From Thalassotalea sp. 1_MG-2023 (GTDB lineage: Bacteria > Pseudomonadota > Gammaproteobacteria > Enterobacterales > Alteromonadaceae): a stretch of 37,365 nucleotides of DNA. The notes below the pieces were generated by a model, which was not told the DNA's origin, ran no database searches, and saw only the letters and a program-made list of their open reading frames with translations. The stretch spans positions 1 to 37,365 of the forward strand of contig NZ_JAUOPD010000031.1 of assembly GCF_030546745.1 (NCBI RefSeq), read 5' to 3'. Shown here one piece after another: positions 25,734-34,190 of the stretch; within the stretch, counting starts at the first letter, position 1, and every line of letters starts with the position of its first letter. The position numbers and the translations under genes were made by a program.

Positions 25734-26890
25734 ATGTATATGAGTGAACGTAAAAAATGGGTACTTGCTATGGCTGCGAGCTTTTTAATACTAACGGGTT
25801 GCTCAAGTGATAAACCAAATGAAATTAAACAAGTTATATTACCTCCTTTTGATTATCAGGCTGTTATTGATAATGCAATTTCCGAGGTAATACCGGGCGT
25901 TGTTCTCTTGGTTGAAAATTCAGACACTAAATTCCTTGGCGCAGCTGGGCTTGCCGACATAGAGACTCAAGAGCCAATGCAAACCTATCATGTAATGCCT
26001 AGTGGTAGTGCTGGAAAAAGTTAACGGCTTTGTTAACTGTATTACTTGAACAAGATGGTCTACTTAACTTAGACGACAAGATTAACAATTTATTGGATGC
26101 AGAGATATTGGCCCAAATTGAAAACAGTGACGAAATAACTGTCAGGCAATTGCTAAATCATACAGCAGGAGTTTTCGATTATTTAGATGAAACAACAGCA
26201 GTCGATTTTTATAATGCGGTCTTAATGTCAAATCCTCAGCAGTTAAAACTCGATCAATTCGCACTTAACTTCGCACTGAATAAACCTGCTTACTCAGCAC
26301 CTAGCAAAGCATTTAAATACTCAAATACAGGTTATCTATTAGTTGGCTTAATTCTTGATAAATTATTAACTGAACACCACTCAGTTGCCATAAGAAATAG
26401 AGTTTTAGAACCGCTAGGAATGCACTCCAGTTTTTATGGTGGCATAGAAAAGCAACTTGGAGATATTATTTCAGGCTATTATAAAGACGATATAATCGGA
26501 ACGTTGAACACTAAACCCTTTTATGAATCTATCGGCTTTGCCGATGCTCCATTAAGATCTAACGTTGAAGATTTGGCACTGCTATTAAAGAATATCGTTG
26601 CAGTAGATTCCTCACTTTCTGAAGAGGTACGGGCGCGCTTCTTTGAAGCGAAATCAATGGTGGAAGTCAATTCGACTACAGAATATGGGCTAGGAATTTT
26701 CAAGGAAAAGTTAAATAACAAAACAGTTTACCACCACGGTGGTTTAGAAGCAGGATATACTACGGCTAACATTTTCATTGAAGAAACACAGACCAGTATT
26801 ACTGCTTTTTTTAATTGTGGCTTAGATGCACAATGTGAAGCGGAATCTGACCAAGTGATACAAACACTCTTGGACAATGAATTAAAATAA
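25734..26890 (+). pseudogene. Frameshifted serine hydrolase (beta-lactamase family)
   Basis: Two frames together encode one lipoprotein-type serine hydrolase of the beta-lactamase/penicillin-binding superfamily, about 385 residues. The first part (25734-26024) has a lipobox LTGC (Cys23) and ends in the catalytic S92-A-G-K95. The second (26030-26890) continues in the -1 frame with the family motifs YSN (KYSNTGYLLVG) and HHGG near the C terminus. The break is at an A5 run (26015-26019); one more A would restore GK-KLTALL. So a single-base loss, or a read error in the run, destroys the gene. Ribosomal -1 slippage on the A-run could also read it through. Function would be an esterase or peptidase-like hydrolase. 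Confidence 0.85.
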
Positions 26891-26917
26891 TAAGTTAGAG
26901 ACGTAAGTACAATTATC

Positions 26918-27655
26918 ATGGCTATTACAACACAATATACCGCCCATATTCTAATCGTGGAAGATGACACCAGCCTAGCTGATTGGATAAAAGAGTACCT
27001 TGAAATGAAACACTATCAGGTCACAGTTCAAGAGCGTGGTGATTTGGCTGTGCAATTTATTAAAGAGCAGAATCCAGACCTAGTCATACTCGATGGTATG
27101 CTGCCAGGTTTGGATGGTATTGATGTATTAAAAGCCGTTCGACCCGCTTTTATCAATACCATTATTATGGTGACGGCGCGAGATGAAGAATTAGATGAAG
27201 TACTCGGCCTTGAAATGGGGGCAGATGATTACTTAACTAAACCCCTTAGGGCCAATGTACTTTCTACTAAAATTCGTAAGCATTTAGAACGACAAACTAT
27301 CATGAAACGAAGTCAGGATATTGAGACTGAAGTAGGGCGTAGTTCAGATAGTTTTCAATATGGTGATTTTAGCATTGACAAACAAGCTCGTTCGGTCGAG
27401 CTAAGTAACAAGATAGTTGATATCTCCTCAAATGAATTCGATTTATTGTGGCTACTTGCAGAACGTGCAGGCAATACAGTTACACGTGATGAGTTAATTC
27501 AATCATTAAGGGGCTTTGATTACGATGGCTTTGACCGCACTGTCGATTTAATCGTCTCCAAATTGCGTAAGAAATTGAATGATAACCCAAGTAAGCCATA
27601 CCGCATTAAAACCGTTTGGGGCCAAGGTTATTTGTTGGTAAAGAGTGCCTGGTAA
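26918..27655 (+). CDS. OmpR/PhoB-family response regulator
   Basis: Two-component regulator of 245 residues. The receiver domain (about 10-120) has acidic residues E15-D16, the phospho-acceptor D59 in VILDGMLPG, T86 and K108 (LTKP). The C-terminal winged-helix DNA-binding domain (about 145-245) has the OmpR pattern LLWLLAERAGNTVTRDEL and ends GQGYLL. A kinase gene follows 3 bp later, so the two form a pair. The MipA/DUF3019 genes are the likely context or targets. The stimulus is unknown. Confidence 0.95.
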   Translation: MAITTQYTAHILIVEDDTSLADWIKEYLEMKHYQVTVQERGDLAVQFIKEQNPDLVILDGMLPGLDGIDVLKAVRPAFINTIIMVTARDEELDEVLGLEMGADDYLTKPLRANVLSTKIRKHLERQTIMKRSQDIETEVGRSSDSFQYGDFSIDKQARSVELSNKIVDISSNEFDLLWLLAERAGNTVTRDELIQSLRGFDYDGFDRTVDLIVSKLRKKLNDNPSKPYRIKTVWGQGYLLVKSAW

Positions 27656-27658
27656 TTT

Positions 27659-28957
27659 ATGCGTTATTTACTAATATCTTTGGTTAGTGTCACCATTTTA
27701 GCAACAGTCAGCCTAGGTTGGCTGTTTGATAATGTCTATGAGCAATATCAACAGGAGCAACAACCTTTAACATCGATTGAAATGGCGGAAGAGTTAGGCC
27801 TAGCTTTCGCGATAGCCATTGATAAAACCTCAAACAGTGACGAATTTTTATCGAATTGGCCTAATAAAAGTCAGTATATTATTTCATTACACACAATTAC
27901 TGAAGCCGAATTACCGCAAGCGTTAATACACCAGTTAAAGCAAGGAGAAGTGGTTATTTTAGAAACTCAAAACACTCAAATGTTTCACTACTATCTCAGT
28001 AGTAAAGAGCAAATACTGGTACTAGAATCACCTCGATTAACTCAAGTGAAACAATACACTTACCAGCAATACATGCTGACCCTTTCTTTTTACTTGTTAC
28101 TCATTTTACTCTTTCTGATTTGGGCCTATCCTTTGTTAAAGCAGTTATCTTCATTAAGAAACGCCGCTAAGTCATTCGGTAATGGTAAGTTAGATGAGCA
28201 GATTGCGACAAACTCAATTTCGTATATTAGAGATATTGAGCTTGATTTTAATACCATGGCAAGGCGAATAAATAGTCTAGTAGGCGATGTAAAATTGCTT
28301 AGTACAGCCGTATCACATGACCTAAGAACACCATTGGCTAGGATCAGATTCGGCCTTGATACCTTAGAAGAGGTTGAAGACGATGAACATCGAAACAAAT
28401 TACAGCAAAAGTTAGGTAAAGACGTTGATGAAATGACATTGCTTGTTGAAACTCTGTTGAACTTTGCCCGACTTGACCAACAAACAATGACGCTGAAAAA
28501 AGTATCCGTAGATCTTGTTCAATTAATCAATGAGTGCATTGAGAACAAGCAAAGTGACATAGTTGAAATAGACTTTAACTGTAGCGCTCGGAAAACGAGT
28601 ACAACAGCCGATCGAAATTACCTAAAGATGGTTTTCAATAATGTCATTCAAAATGCGATTAATTATGGCCGAGCTAAAGTCATTATTGCACTGGAATCAG
28701 ATAAAAATTCATTCATTGTTCGAGTATCGGATGATGGCAAAGGAATACCAGTAGATATAAGAGATCAAATTGTTAAGCCTTTTATACGAGGGGCAAAAAG
28801 TGAATCAAACTACAAAGGGCACGGTGTTGGGTTAGCTATTGTAAAACGTGTTCTTGATTGGCATAACGCCACGTTGATAATTGGCGACTCTAACGAGCTT
28901 TCTGGTGCTGAGTTTCAGATTCTATTACCCAAAAATAATCAATCAGATATTAAGTGA
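27659..28957 (+). CDS. Sensor histidine kinase
   Basis: Inner-membrane kinase of 432 residues. One helix lies at residues 4-22, a periplasmic sensor region covers about 25-135, and a second helix (TLSFYLLLILLFLIWAY) precedes a HAMP domain (160-210). The H-box is at 220 (SHDLRTPLARIR), and the ATPase domain has an N-box (NNVIQNAINYG), G1 (DDGKGIP) and G2 (KGHGVGLAI) boxes. All catalytic residues are present. It phosphorylates the regulator encoded immediately upstream. The extracytoplasmic sensor is without recognised domain, so the ligand is not predictable. The next small lipoprotein begins 8 bp later. Confidence 0.94.
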   Translation: MRYLLISLVSVTILATVSLGWLFDNVYEQYQQEQQPLTSIEMAEELGLAFAIAIDKTSNSDEFLSNWPNKSQYIISLHTITEAELPQALIHQLKQGEVVILETQNTQMFHYYLSSKEQILVLESPRLTQVKQYTYQQYMLTLSFYLLLILLFLIWAYPLLKQLSSLRNAAKSFGNGKLDEQIATNSISYIRDIELDFNTMARRINSLVGDVKLLSTAVSHDLRTPLARIRFGLDTLEEVEDDEHRNKLQQKLGKDVDEMTLLVETLLNFARLDQQTMTLKKVSVDLVQLINECIENKQSDIVEIDFNCSARKTSTTADRNYLKMVFNNVIQNAINYGRAKVIIALESDKNSFIVRVSDDGKGIPVDIRDQIVKPFIRGAKSESNYKGHGVGLAIVKRVLDWHNATLIIGDSNELSGAEFQILLPKNNQSDIK

Positions 28958-28965
28958 GGTAAAAA

Positions 28966-29181
28966 TTGAAAACCATACATAGAATTTTGTCATCTATATG
29001 TATTGTGTTAGCACTAATTTCTATTCCGTCGTGTGTTTATATTGGTGTCCAGGGCAAAATAGGAGGTACTGATACCCAACACAAATCGGCCTGTACCAGT
29101 GGCTCGAAAAAAGAAAATAAAAAATGTAGGGAAGAGTTGGAAGTATTGGCTGACTCCATAGAAAGGCCAAAACTGAATTGA
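28966..29181 (+). CDS. Small lipoprotein, unknown function
   Basis: A 71-residue protein beginning at TTG with GAGGT 6 nt upstream. A hydrophobic leader (about 8-22) is followed by SIPSC, a lipobox-like sequence with Cys23, and the mature part has two more cysteines (SACTSG, KKCREE) that could pair. No family is recognised. It is co-oriented and 8 bp after the kinase gene, so it may be part of its signal pathway, perhaps as an accessory. This is the last chromosomal gene before the island junction. Confidence 0.65.
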   Translation: MKTIHRILSSICIVLALISIPSCVYIGVQGKIGGTDTQHKSACTSGSKKENKKCREELEVLADSIERPKLN

Positions 29182-29378
29182 GTTGCTCATTTTATTTTGT
29201 TGCCAACTTTAGGGTGGAGGTCGATGAAAGTCTCTACGTTGTTAACTTTCGTCTAAGGCTCTGAACTGCCGTTATTAACTTAAAAGCTAACTTCCGCTTT
29301 CGGCTAGTTGCTGCAGTTAAAATTCAATAGCAAACGTCCGTAGATCACTCACAGCAGACCCAAAGGAAGCAAACAAAA

Positions 29379-29406
29379 AAGCCCCATCCAATTATGGACA
29401 GGGCTT
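29379..29406 (-). terminator. Terminator of the minus-strand tRNA fragment
   Basis: On the minus strand, AAGCCC and GGGCTT arms with an inner TCCA/TGGA pairing form a hairpin followed by a run of T (the A-run at 29375-29380 on the plus strand). It lies directly after the tRNA-Leu 3' end and so is the original tRNA terminator. The stretch between the lipoprotein and this hairpin (29182-29378) holds no gene that I can see. Confidence 0.85.
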
Positions 29407-29414
29407 TCATATGA

Positions 29415-29467
29415 TGGTACCGGTGGTCGGACTCGAACCGACACTTCTTTCGAAAAGGGATTTTGAA
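29415..29467 (-). other. tRNA-Leu(CAA) 3' fragment / integration site
   Basis: The minus strand from 29467 to 29415 reads as the 3' half of a tRNA: anticodon loop TTCAAAA, stem TCCCT, a long variable arm, T-stem GTCGG/CCGAC with TTCGAGT loop, acceptor CACCGGT, then A and CCA. The CAA anticodon and the long variable arm indicate tRNA-Leu. The 5' anticodon stem and the whole 5' half are absent, so this is a displaced 3' fragment, a typical attachment site left by a tyrosine integrase. The integrase gene starts about 95 bp away. Between the fragment and that gene is AT-rich sequence with no gene. The complete tRNA copy is expected beyond the right edge. Confidence 0.85.
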
Positions 29468-29561
29468 AAGTACACGCCTAATTTTATACTTATATATCAA
29501 TAAATTAAAAGCCAGAAAAGACACTTTGCAAATCATCGTGTTTTATTGAATACTAGCATTC

Positions 29562-30833
29562 ATGACAACTCAAACTGAACGCCACGACATCCAAGATGGA
29601 TTGTACGTTTATAAGCAAAATAACAGCTTACGTTGGTACGCTCGCTTTGTACTTTAAGGTAAATGGTACAGTAAAGCCACCAAAGAAAAAGAATTAGATA
29701 AAGCGATTGCTCGTGCTCATATTATTTCTATGGAGTATAAAGTTAAGGCTGAAAATAACCTATTGGTAGATAGCAAGCGATTTAAAGATGTTGCTGAACG
29801 AGTAATCACAAACCTTCAAGCCGAATTAGATAATGGTGGTGGTAAAGTGACTTACCGCGACTATATTCAAGCTTTAAACAAATATCATATTCCCTACTTC
29901 GATCGGACTTATATCACAAACATAGACCAAGAAAGAATTAATGCTTTTAATAAGTGGCGTATAGAACAATTTGGTCGTATTCCAGCTAAGTCCACTCTAC
30001 TAACTCATAACTCTGCAATGAACTTAGTTTTTAAAGAGGCTATTGAACACAAGTGGATGATTGCGGCTCAAGTACCAATTCTGCATACACAAGGCGAAAG
30101 CGGGAAGCGCCGAGCTTCATTTTCACCAGAGCAATACGATAAAGTTTACGATACCGTTTTGGAAATGGCTGCTAATAGTCGTAAAGATAAAACTAGACAG
30201 ATACGCGAACTGCTCGCTAGTTATATGGATTTTTGTGTTAACACAGGTATTCGACCCGGTACTGAAATGGAAGCGATTACTTGGGGGGATATTGAAATGA
30301 CTCGTCAAGATCATAATGTCCGTTTTAAAATCAAAGTTCGTAAAGGTAAAACTACTAAACATACTGGTACTAGAACAGTAGTAGCCCGTGACCAAATATG
30401 GGACTGCTTAGAGGAATTACGTGAACGTTTTCCTGACCGAAAACCTTACGACAAAGTGTTTAGACTTGAAGATGGCGAAACTACCAATGAATTAGGTGTA
30501 GCCTTCCGTAAAGCATTAGAAGAATGTGATTTAAAAGATTCTCCTGATGGTCCACGCACTCTTTACTCACTGCGTCATTCGTATATTACATGGCAACTAC
30601 TTCGTCGTGATTTACGCCTAGATATTTTAGCTAAACAATGTGGAACTAGCGTTGCCATGATAGAACAACACTACTCTCACGTTGTACCATCAATGTTTGA
30701 AGAAGAGCTTTCAGGCGTGAAGTTTGCTGTTAAGCCTAAAACAGAAAGCATCCTAACCGAAAAAGCGATAGCTATTATTGAAAATCGTTTTAAAACTTGG
30801 GAAGCCGAATATAAAAAACGTGGCTGTATCTAA
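29562..30833 (+). pseudogene. Tyrosine integrase broken by an ochre stop
   Basis: Site-specific tyrosine recombinase, 423 residues if read through. ATG at 29562 begins an N-terminal part, then TAA at 29655-29657 interrupts at codon 32 in the same frame as the rest (a one-step change from CAA would explain it). The remainder, which could restart at 29730, has the core-binding region, the catalytic Arg (GIRPGTE, R175 counting from 29730), Lys near 205, the LRHS box (R282, H283) and Tyr315 in QHYSHV. All catalytic parts remain, but the arm-binding domain is cut off. It is adjacent to the tRNA-Leu fragment, so it integrated this island. Confidence 0.88.
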
Positions 30834-30862
30834 TACAACCACGCTCAACAAAACCCGACCGA

Positions 30863-30946
30863 TAAGTTAACTTTGCCAACCTAATTAACCACATGATTTA
30901 CATGAACTTTATGAACATCACAAATTAGCTAACTTTTAAGTTAACT
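30863..30946. repeat. Short repeats after the integrase gene
   Basis: TAAGTTAACT occurs at 30863-30872 and again at 30937-30946, with a series of ACATGA/ATGAAC units between (30891-30920). Repeats of this type near an integrase can be arm-binding or excisionase sites. They lie in the 296 bp between the integrase and the DUF262 gene, which holds no other gene. The interpretation is weak. Confidence 0.35.
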
Positions 30947-31129
30947 ACCTTATTACCTAAATTTAGTTTTTAATTTATAAACGTCGCGGTATTATATTAC
31001 GCAAAAGAGCCTTATTTGTAGAGAGCCAAATACAGTTCATGTTCCCTTCCATAGATATATTTATTTAGTGAATATCAATATTGTCATGTTAGACTTTTCA
31101 TATTAAATACAAAGATAAAGAGTTGGTTA

Positions 31130-33043
31130 ATGCTTTTCCGAGATGTTTTAGACGATATAGAGAAATTGATCTACAAAGAACTACGATCAATCAACCCAAA
31201 AACTCCTCCTATCTATATAACGTCGATAGATAGAGGTCTGCGTAAATACTTCATTTCTAATAGTCCTAACTCTAAAGGAACTGCAAGGTCATTTAGAGAA
31301 TTAGAAGATATTTGGAACGAGTTGACTGTAAAAGGGTTTAGCAATGTAGATCAAGCGTTGTACGGTGGAGGTAGCAGTAGAAACCAACCCGAGACACTTT
31401 TCGCGCATTTACCATATATTCAGCACTTCAAATATAAAAACCGAAAACACCTCTTACTTCGCAATGAACCAACTCATGAGATTGGAGTGCTTTCCGAGCT
31501 CCCCTCCTCTGAACTTAGAAGTATTAGAAAAAAGATTGAAAACTATACTAGCCTTTCAAATCAAAAAATTTCTGACGCTCAAGTTGAAATATTAAATACT
31601 CTAACAACCTCCTTTGATGCCATTGTTAAAAAGTATCCTGGCGATGTTCAGATTGAAGTTGTTGCAAAATCGCTTATTAGCCTACAAGAACTAAACCAAG
31701 AGGTATCTAACTCTATAGTTACGCTAGATGGTTTTATTCCAAAATACGTAAGCCCTAACAATGACGCCCAAGGTGATGAAAAGTCGATCGGTGAATTGAT
31801 AGATGATCAGTCTATAACAGGCATAGAAAATGACGCGACAGGTGACGAAAATAAATCGGTAACTACAGGTAAGACAAAAATAAGACAGTTAACACCTGTA
31901 GTTTCACTCATATATGATCGTTTAAGTTTTGGAGAAATAGAATTACAACCAGATTTTCAGAGAAAGGATAGGGTTTGGCCAAGATTAAGAAAATCAAAGC
32001 TAATAGAGTCTATTCTTATGGGGTTACCGCTTCCTGTTTTTTATTTTGCAGAAAAACCCAATGGAGACTGGATAATTGTAGATGGACTCCAACGTATTAC
32101 AACAATTTATGATTATATGCGCGGAGAATTTCCACTTGAAGACTTAGATGTTTTAGGTGAATTCAATGGAAAAATGTTCAGTGAATTAGAAAGAACAGAA
32201 CAAAGAAAGATAAGGGAATACCCACTAACAGCTCACCTAATCGATATGGCTTCGGATAAAGACAATATTATTGTCGAGCTTTTTCATCGTATAAACACCT
32301 ACGGTGTAAAATTAAGTGATCAAGAAATTCGTTCCGCATTAAACCAAGGTACTAGCGTTAAATTCTTACGTTTCCTCGCCGCAAGTTCTATTTTTAAAAC
32401 AGCAACTCATGGGAAGGTAAAACCAGATAGACAGAAAGATATGGAGCTATGCCTCTCTGCAATATCTTTTATGCTACAGGGCTACAAAAACTTTAATAAT
32501 CAATACAGTAGCTTTTTATCGGGTTCAATGGATTTGATGAATAATTATACTCTCGATCTAAAAAACCCTAATGCTATTGATAAGGGCAATTCGACTATTA
32601 AAGATTCAAGTCCTGAATATCAAAAAATTTCAAAGAAGTTCTTATCAGGACTGGAAGTCGCCGCATCTGTATTCGGTGAATATGCTTTTAAGAAAACGCC
32701 TGAAAGAGATCGAAAGATTCCTATCAGCAAGCCTCTTTTCGAATTAATCATTACCTACTTTTCACAGCTCAATAAAAACCAACAAGCCTTAGTTATAGAT
32801 TCTGGAGGTTCCCTGATAGATACCCTTTATGAAGCAATTGAGAACGACTCTCAAGATTTTGCTGAGTGGGAATCTGATAACTATAAGAAAGAAGGCCGTG
32901 GTTTTTTATATTCAATTAGTACATCAACAGGAAAAAATGTCACTGTTAGATATCGATTCGATGCATTCAGAGAAATATTAAAGTCTAGCACCGGTGTCGA
33001 CATTAAGTTAGTGCCTTTGTTTGAGAAACCTATTAATGATTAA
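31130..33043 (+). CDS. DUF262-domain protein with N-terminal extension
   Basis: Protein of 637 residues. Residues 252-410 are a DUF262 domain as in GmrS and SspE-type restriction proteins: QPDFQRKDRVW (273-283), KLIESILMGLPLPVFYF, then VDGLQRITT (317-325), with DGLQR in place of the usual DGQQR, a variant I believe also occurs. DUF262 uses nucleotides to control cleavage in known systems. No DUF1524/HNH nuclease is visible in the C-terminal helical region (410-637). An N-terminal module (1-120) contains RNQPETLFAHLPYIQHF, then a coiled, acidic linker. It could read DNA, but I do not recognise it. Its last 8 bp overlap the ATPase gene. Confidence 0.87.
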   Translation: MLFRDVLDDIEKLIYKELRSINPKTPPIYITSIDRGLRKYFISNSPNSKGTARSFRELEDIWNELTVKGFSNVDQALYGGGSSRNQPETLFAHLPYIQHFKYKNRKHLLLRNEPTHEIGVLSELPSSELRSIRKKIENYTSLSNQKISDAQVEILNTLTTSFDAIVKKYPGDVQIEVVAKSLISLQELNQEVSNSIVTLDGFIPKYVSPNNDAQGDEKSIGELIDDQSITGIENDATGDENKSVTTGKTKIRQLTPVVSLIYDRLSFGEIELQPDFQRKDRVWPRLRKSKLIESILMGLPLPVFYFAEKPNGDWIIVDGLQRITTIYDYMRGEFPLEDLDVLGEFNGKMFSELERTEQRKIREYPLTAHLIDMASDKDNIIVELFHRINTYGVKLSDQEIRSALNQGTSVKFLRFLAASSIFKTATHGKVKPDRQKDMELCLSAISFMLQGYKNFNNQYSSFLSGSMDLMNNYTLDLKNPNAIDKGNSTIKDSSPEYQKISKKFLSGLEVAASVFGEYAFKKTPERDRKIPISKPLFELIITYFSQLNKNQQALVIDSGGSLIDTLYEAIENDSQDFAEWESDNYKKEGRGFLYSISTSTGKNVTVRYRFDAFREILKSSTGVDIKLVPLFEKPIND

Positions 33044-34187
33044 TTCAATAAACCTGCATAACTTTAAGTGCTACCAATCTAGAAAATTTGCACTTACCCC
33101 GTTAACCGTATTTTGTGGTTCTAACTCAGTTGGTAAAAGCACTGCGATACAGGCTTTGTCTATACCATTACAATCTAGATTTAGCCAAGAAGTTAATCTT
33201 AATGGAAGTTTAACTGAAGTAGGTTTTATTAAGGATGTTCACAACAAACACTCAAAAGATGAAAAACTCTTAATAGAACTAGTCATAGATGGTAAATCGA
33301 AATCTTGGGGGTATGAAGATAGAGAAGTACAACAGGAAGATACGAATGACCGTTTGAGGCTATTATCAGAAAGTGACTCAAACACATCTGACGCTTTCGA
33401 CAACGTTATAATGAACTTTCAGTATTTGCAAGCTGAGCGTTATGGTCCCAAAAGTAATTTCGATATCACTGACTCTAATCGATTTCACAAAAATTGGCTT
33501 GGCGCAAAAGGAGAGTTTACTGCAGAATTTTTATCTCAAACTCTTAGCTCGAAACGATTACTTGTTGGTTCAGTAACTAACCCCGAAGATTGTGCTTCTG
33601 ATCCTCGCATTCACCCATCTGACAGTAGAGGCACTTTAAATCGTCAAATAGATGCGTGGATGAGTGAAATAAGCCCGGGAATATCGGTAACGTCAAAGTT
33701 ATATGAAGAGGCTTCTACTGCCGTAAATACATACGGTCAAAACGGATACAACTCCCTTAAACCACAAAATGTTGGCTTTGGCATAAGCTATGCCCTTTCA
33801 ATTGTTTCAGCATTGCTGTTTACCAAACGAGGTGGTCTTGTAATCATAGAAAATCCAGAAGCTCATTTGCACCCTAAAGGGCAAAGCTACCTAGGTCGAT
33901 TAATTGCTTTAACAGCTAAAGCAGGGATCCAAGTAATTATAGAAACTCATAGTGATCACTTATTAAATGGAATTAGAGTAATAACCAAAACAGATAAAGA
34001 ATTTGATCCTTCAATATTTACTTTATATTTCGTTTCACAAGGTGAAATGGAAAGTAATGTTCAATCTATTTCTATTTCTAAAGATGGTAAATTGTCAGCT
34101 TGGCCTGAAGGTTTTTTTGATCAACAAGCACAAGACTTATTTACGATCATGACAGGTAAAGATGAATTACCCACAAAAGGCAGTTAA
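33036..34187 (+). CDS. AAA-family ATPase (DUF3696 type)
   Basis: SMC/OLD-like ATPase of 383 residues with no TOPRIM nuclease at the end. Walker A is GSNSVGKST (28-36). The signature region is VGFGISYALSIVSAL, and Walker B is GLVIIENPEAHLHPKGQ, followed by IETHSDHLLNGIR. The C-terminal DGKLSAWPEGFFDQQ is characteristic of DUF3696 proteins. I chose ATG at 33036, which overlaps the DUF262 stop by 8 bp (ATGATTAA), a sign of coupled translation. Such ATPases in defence islands usually act as sensors or motors for a partner effector; here the partners are the DUF262 protein and the next gene. That role is inference. Confidence 0.88.
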   Translation: MINSINLHNFKCYQSRKFALTPLTVFCGSNSVGKSTAIQALSIPLQSRFSQEVNLNGSLTEVGFIKDVHNKHSKDEKLLIELVIDGKSKSWGYEDREVQQEDTNDRLRLLSESDSNTSDAFDNVIMNFQYLQAERYGPKSNFDITDSNRFHKNWLGAKGEFTAEFLSQTLSSKRLLVGSVTNPEDCASDPRIHPSDSRGTLNRQIDAWMSEISPGISVTSKLYEEASTAVNTYGQNGYNSLKPQNVGFGISYALSIVSALLFTKRGGLVIIENPEAHLHPKGQSYLGRLIALTAKAGIQVIIETHSDHLLNGIRVITKTDKEFDPSIFTLYFVSQGEMESNVQSISISKDGKLSAWPEGFFDQQAQDLFTIMTGKDELPTKGS

Positions 34188-34190
34188 CTA

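Noticed and set aside
30863-30946. CRISPR-like array from the short repeats after the integrase
   Set aside because: The repeats are 10 bp, unevenly spaced, and only two identical copies exist; no cas genes are present.
33036-34187. Gabija GajA/OLD-type nuclease-ATPase
   Set aside because: The ATPase has no TOPRIM domain and no GajB helicase is adjacent.
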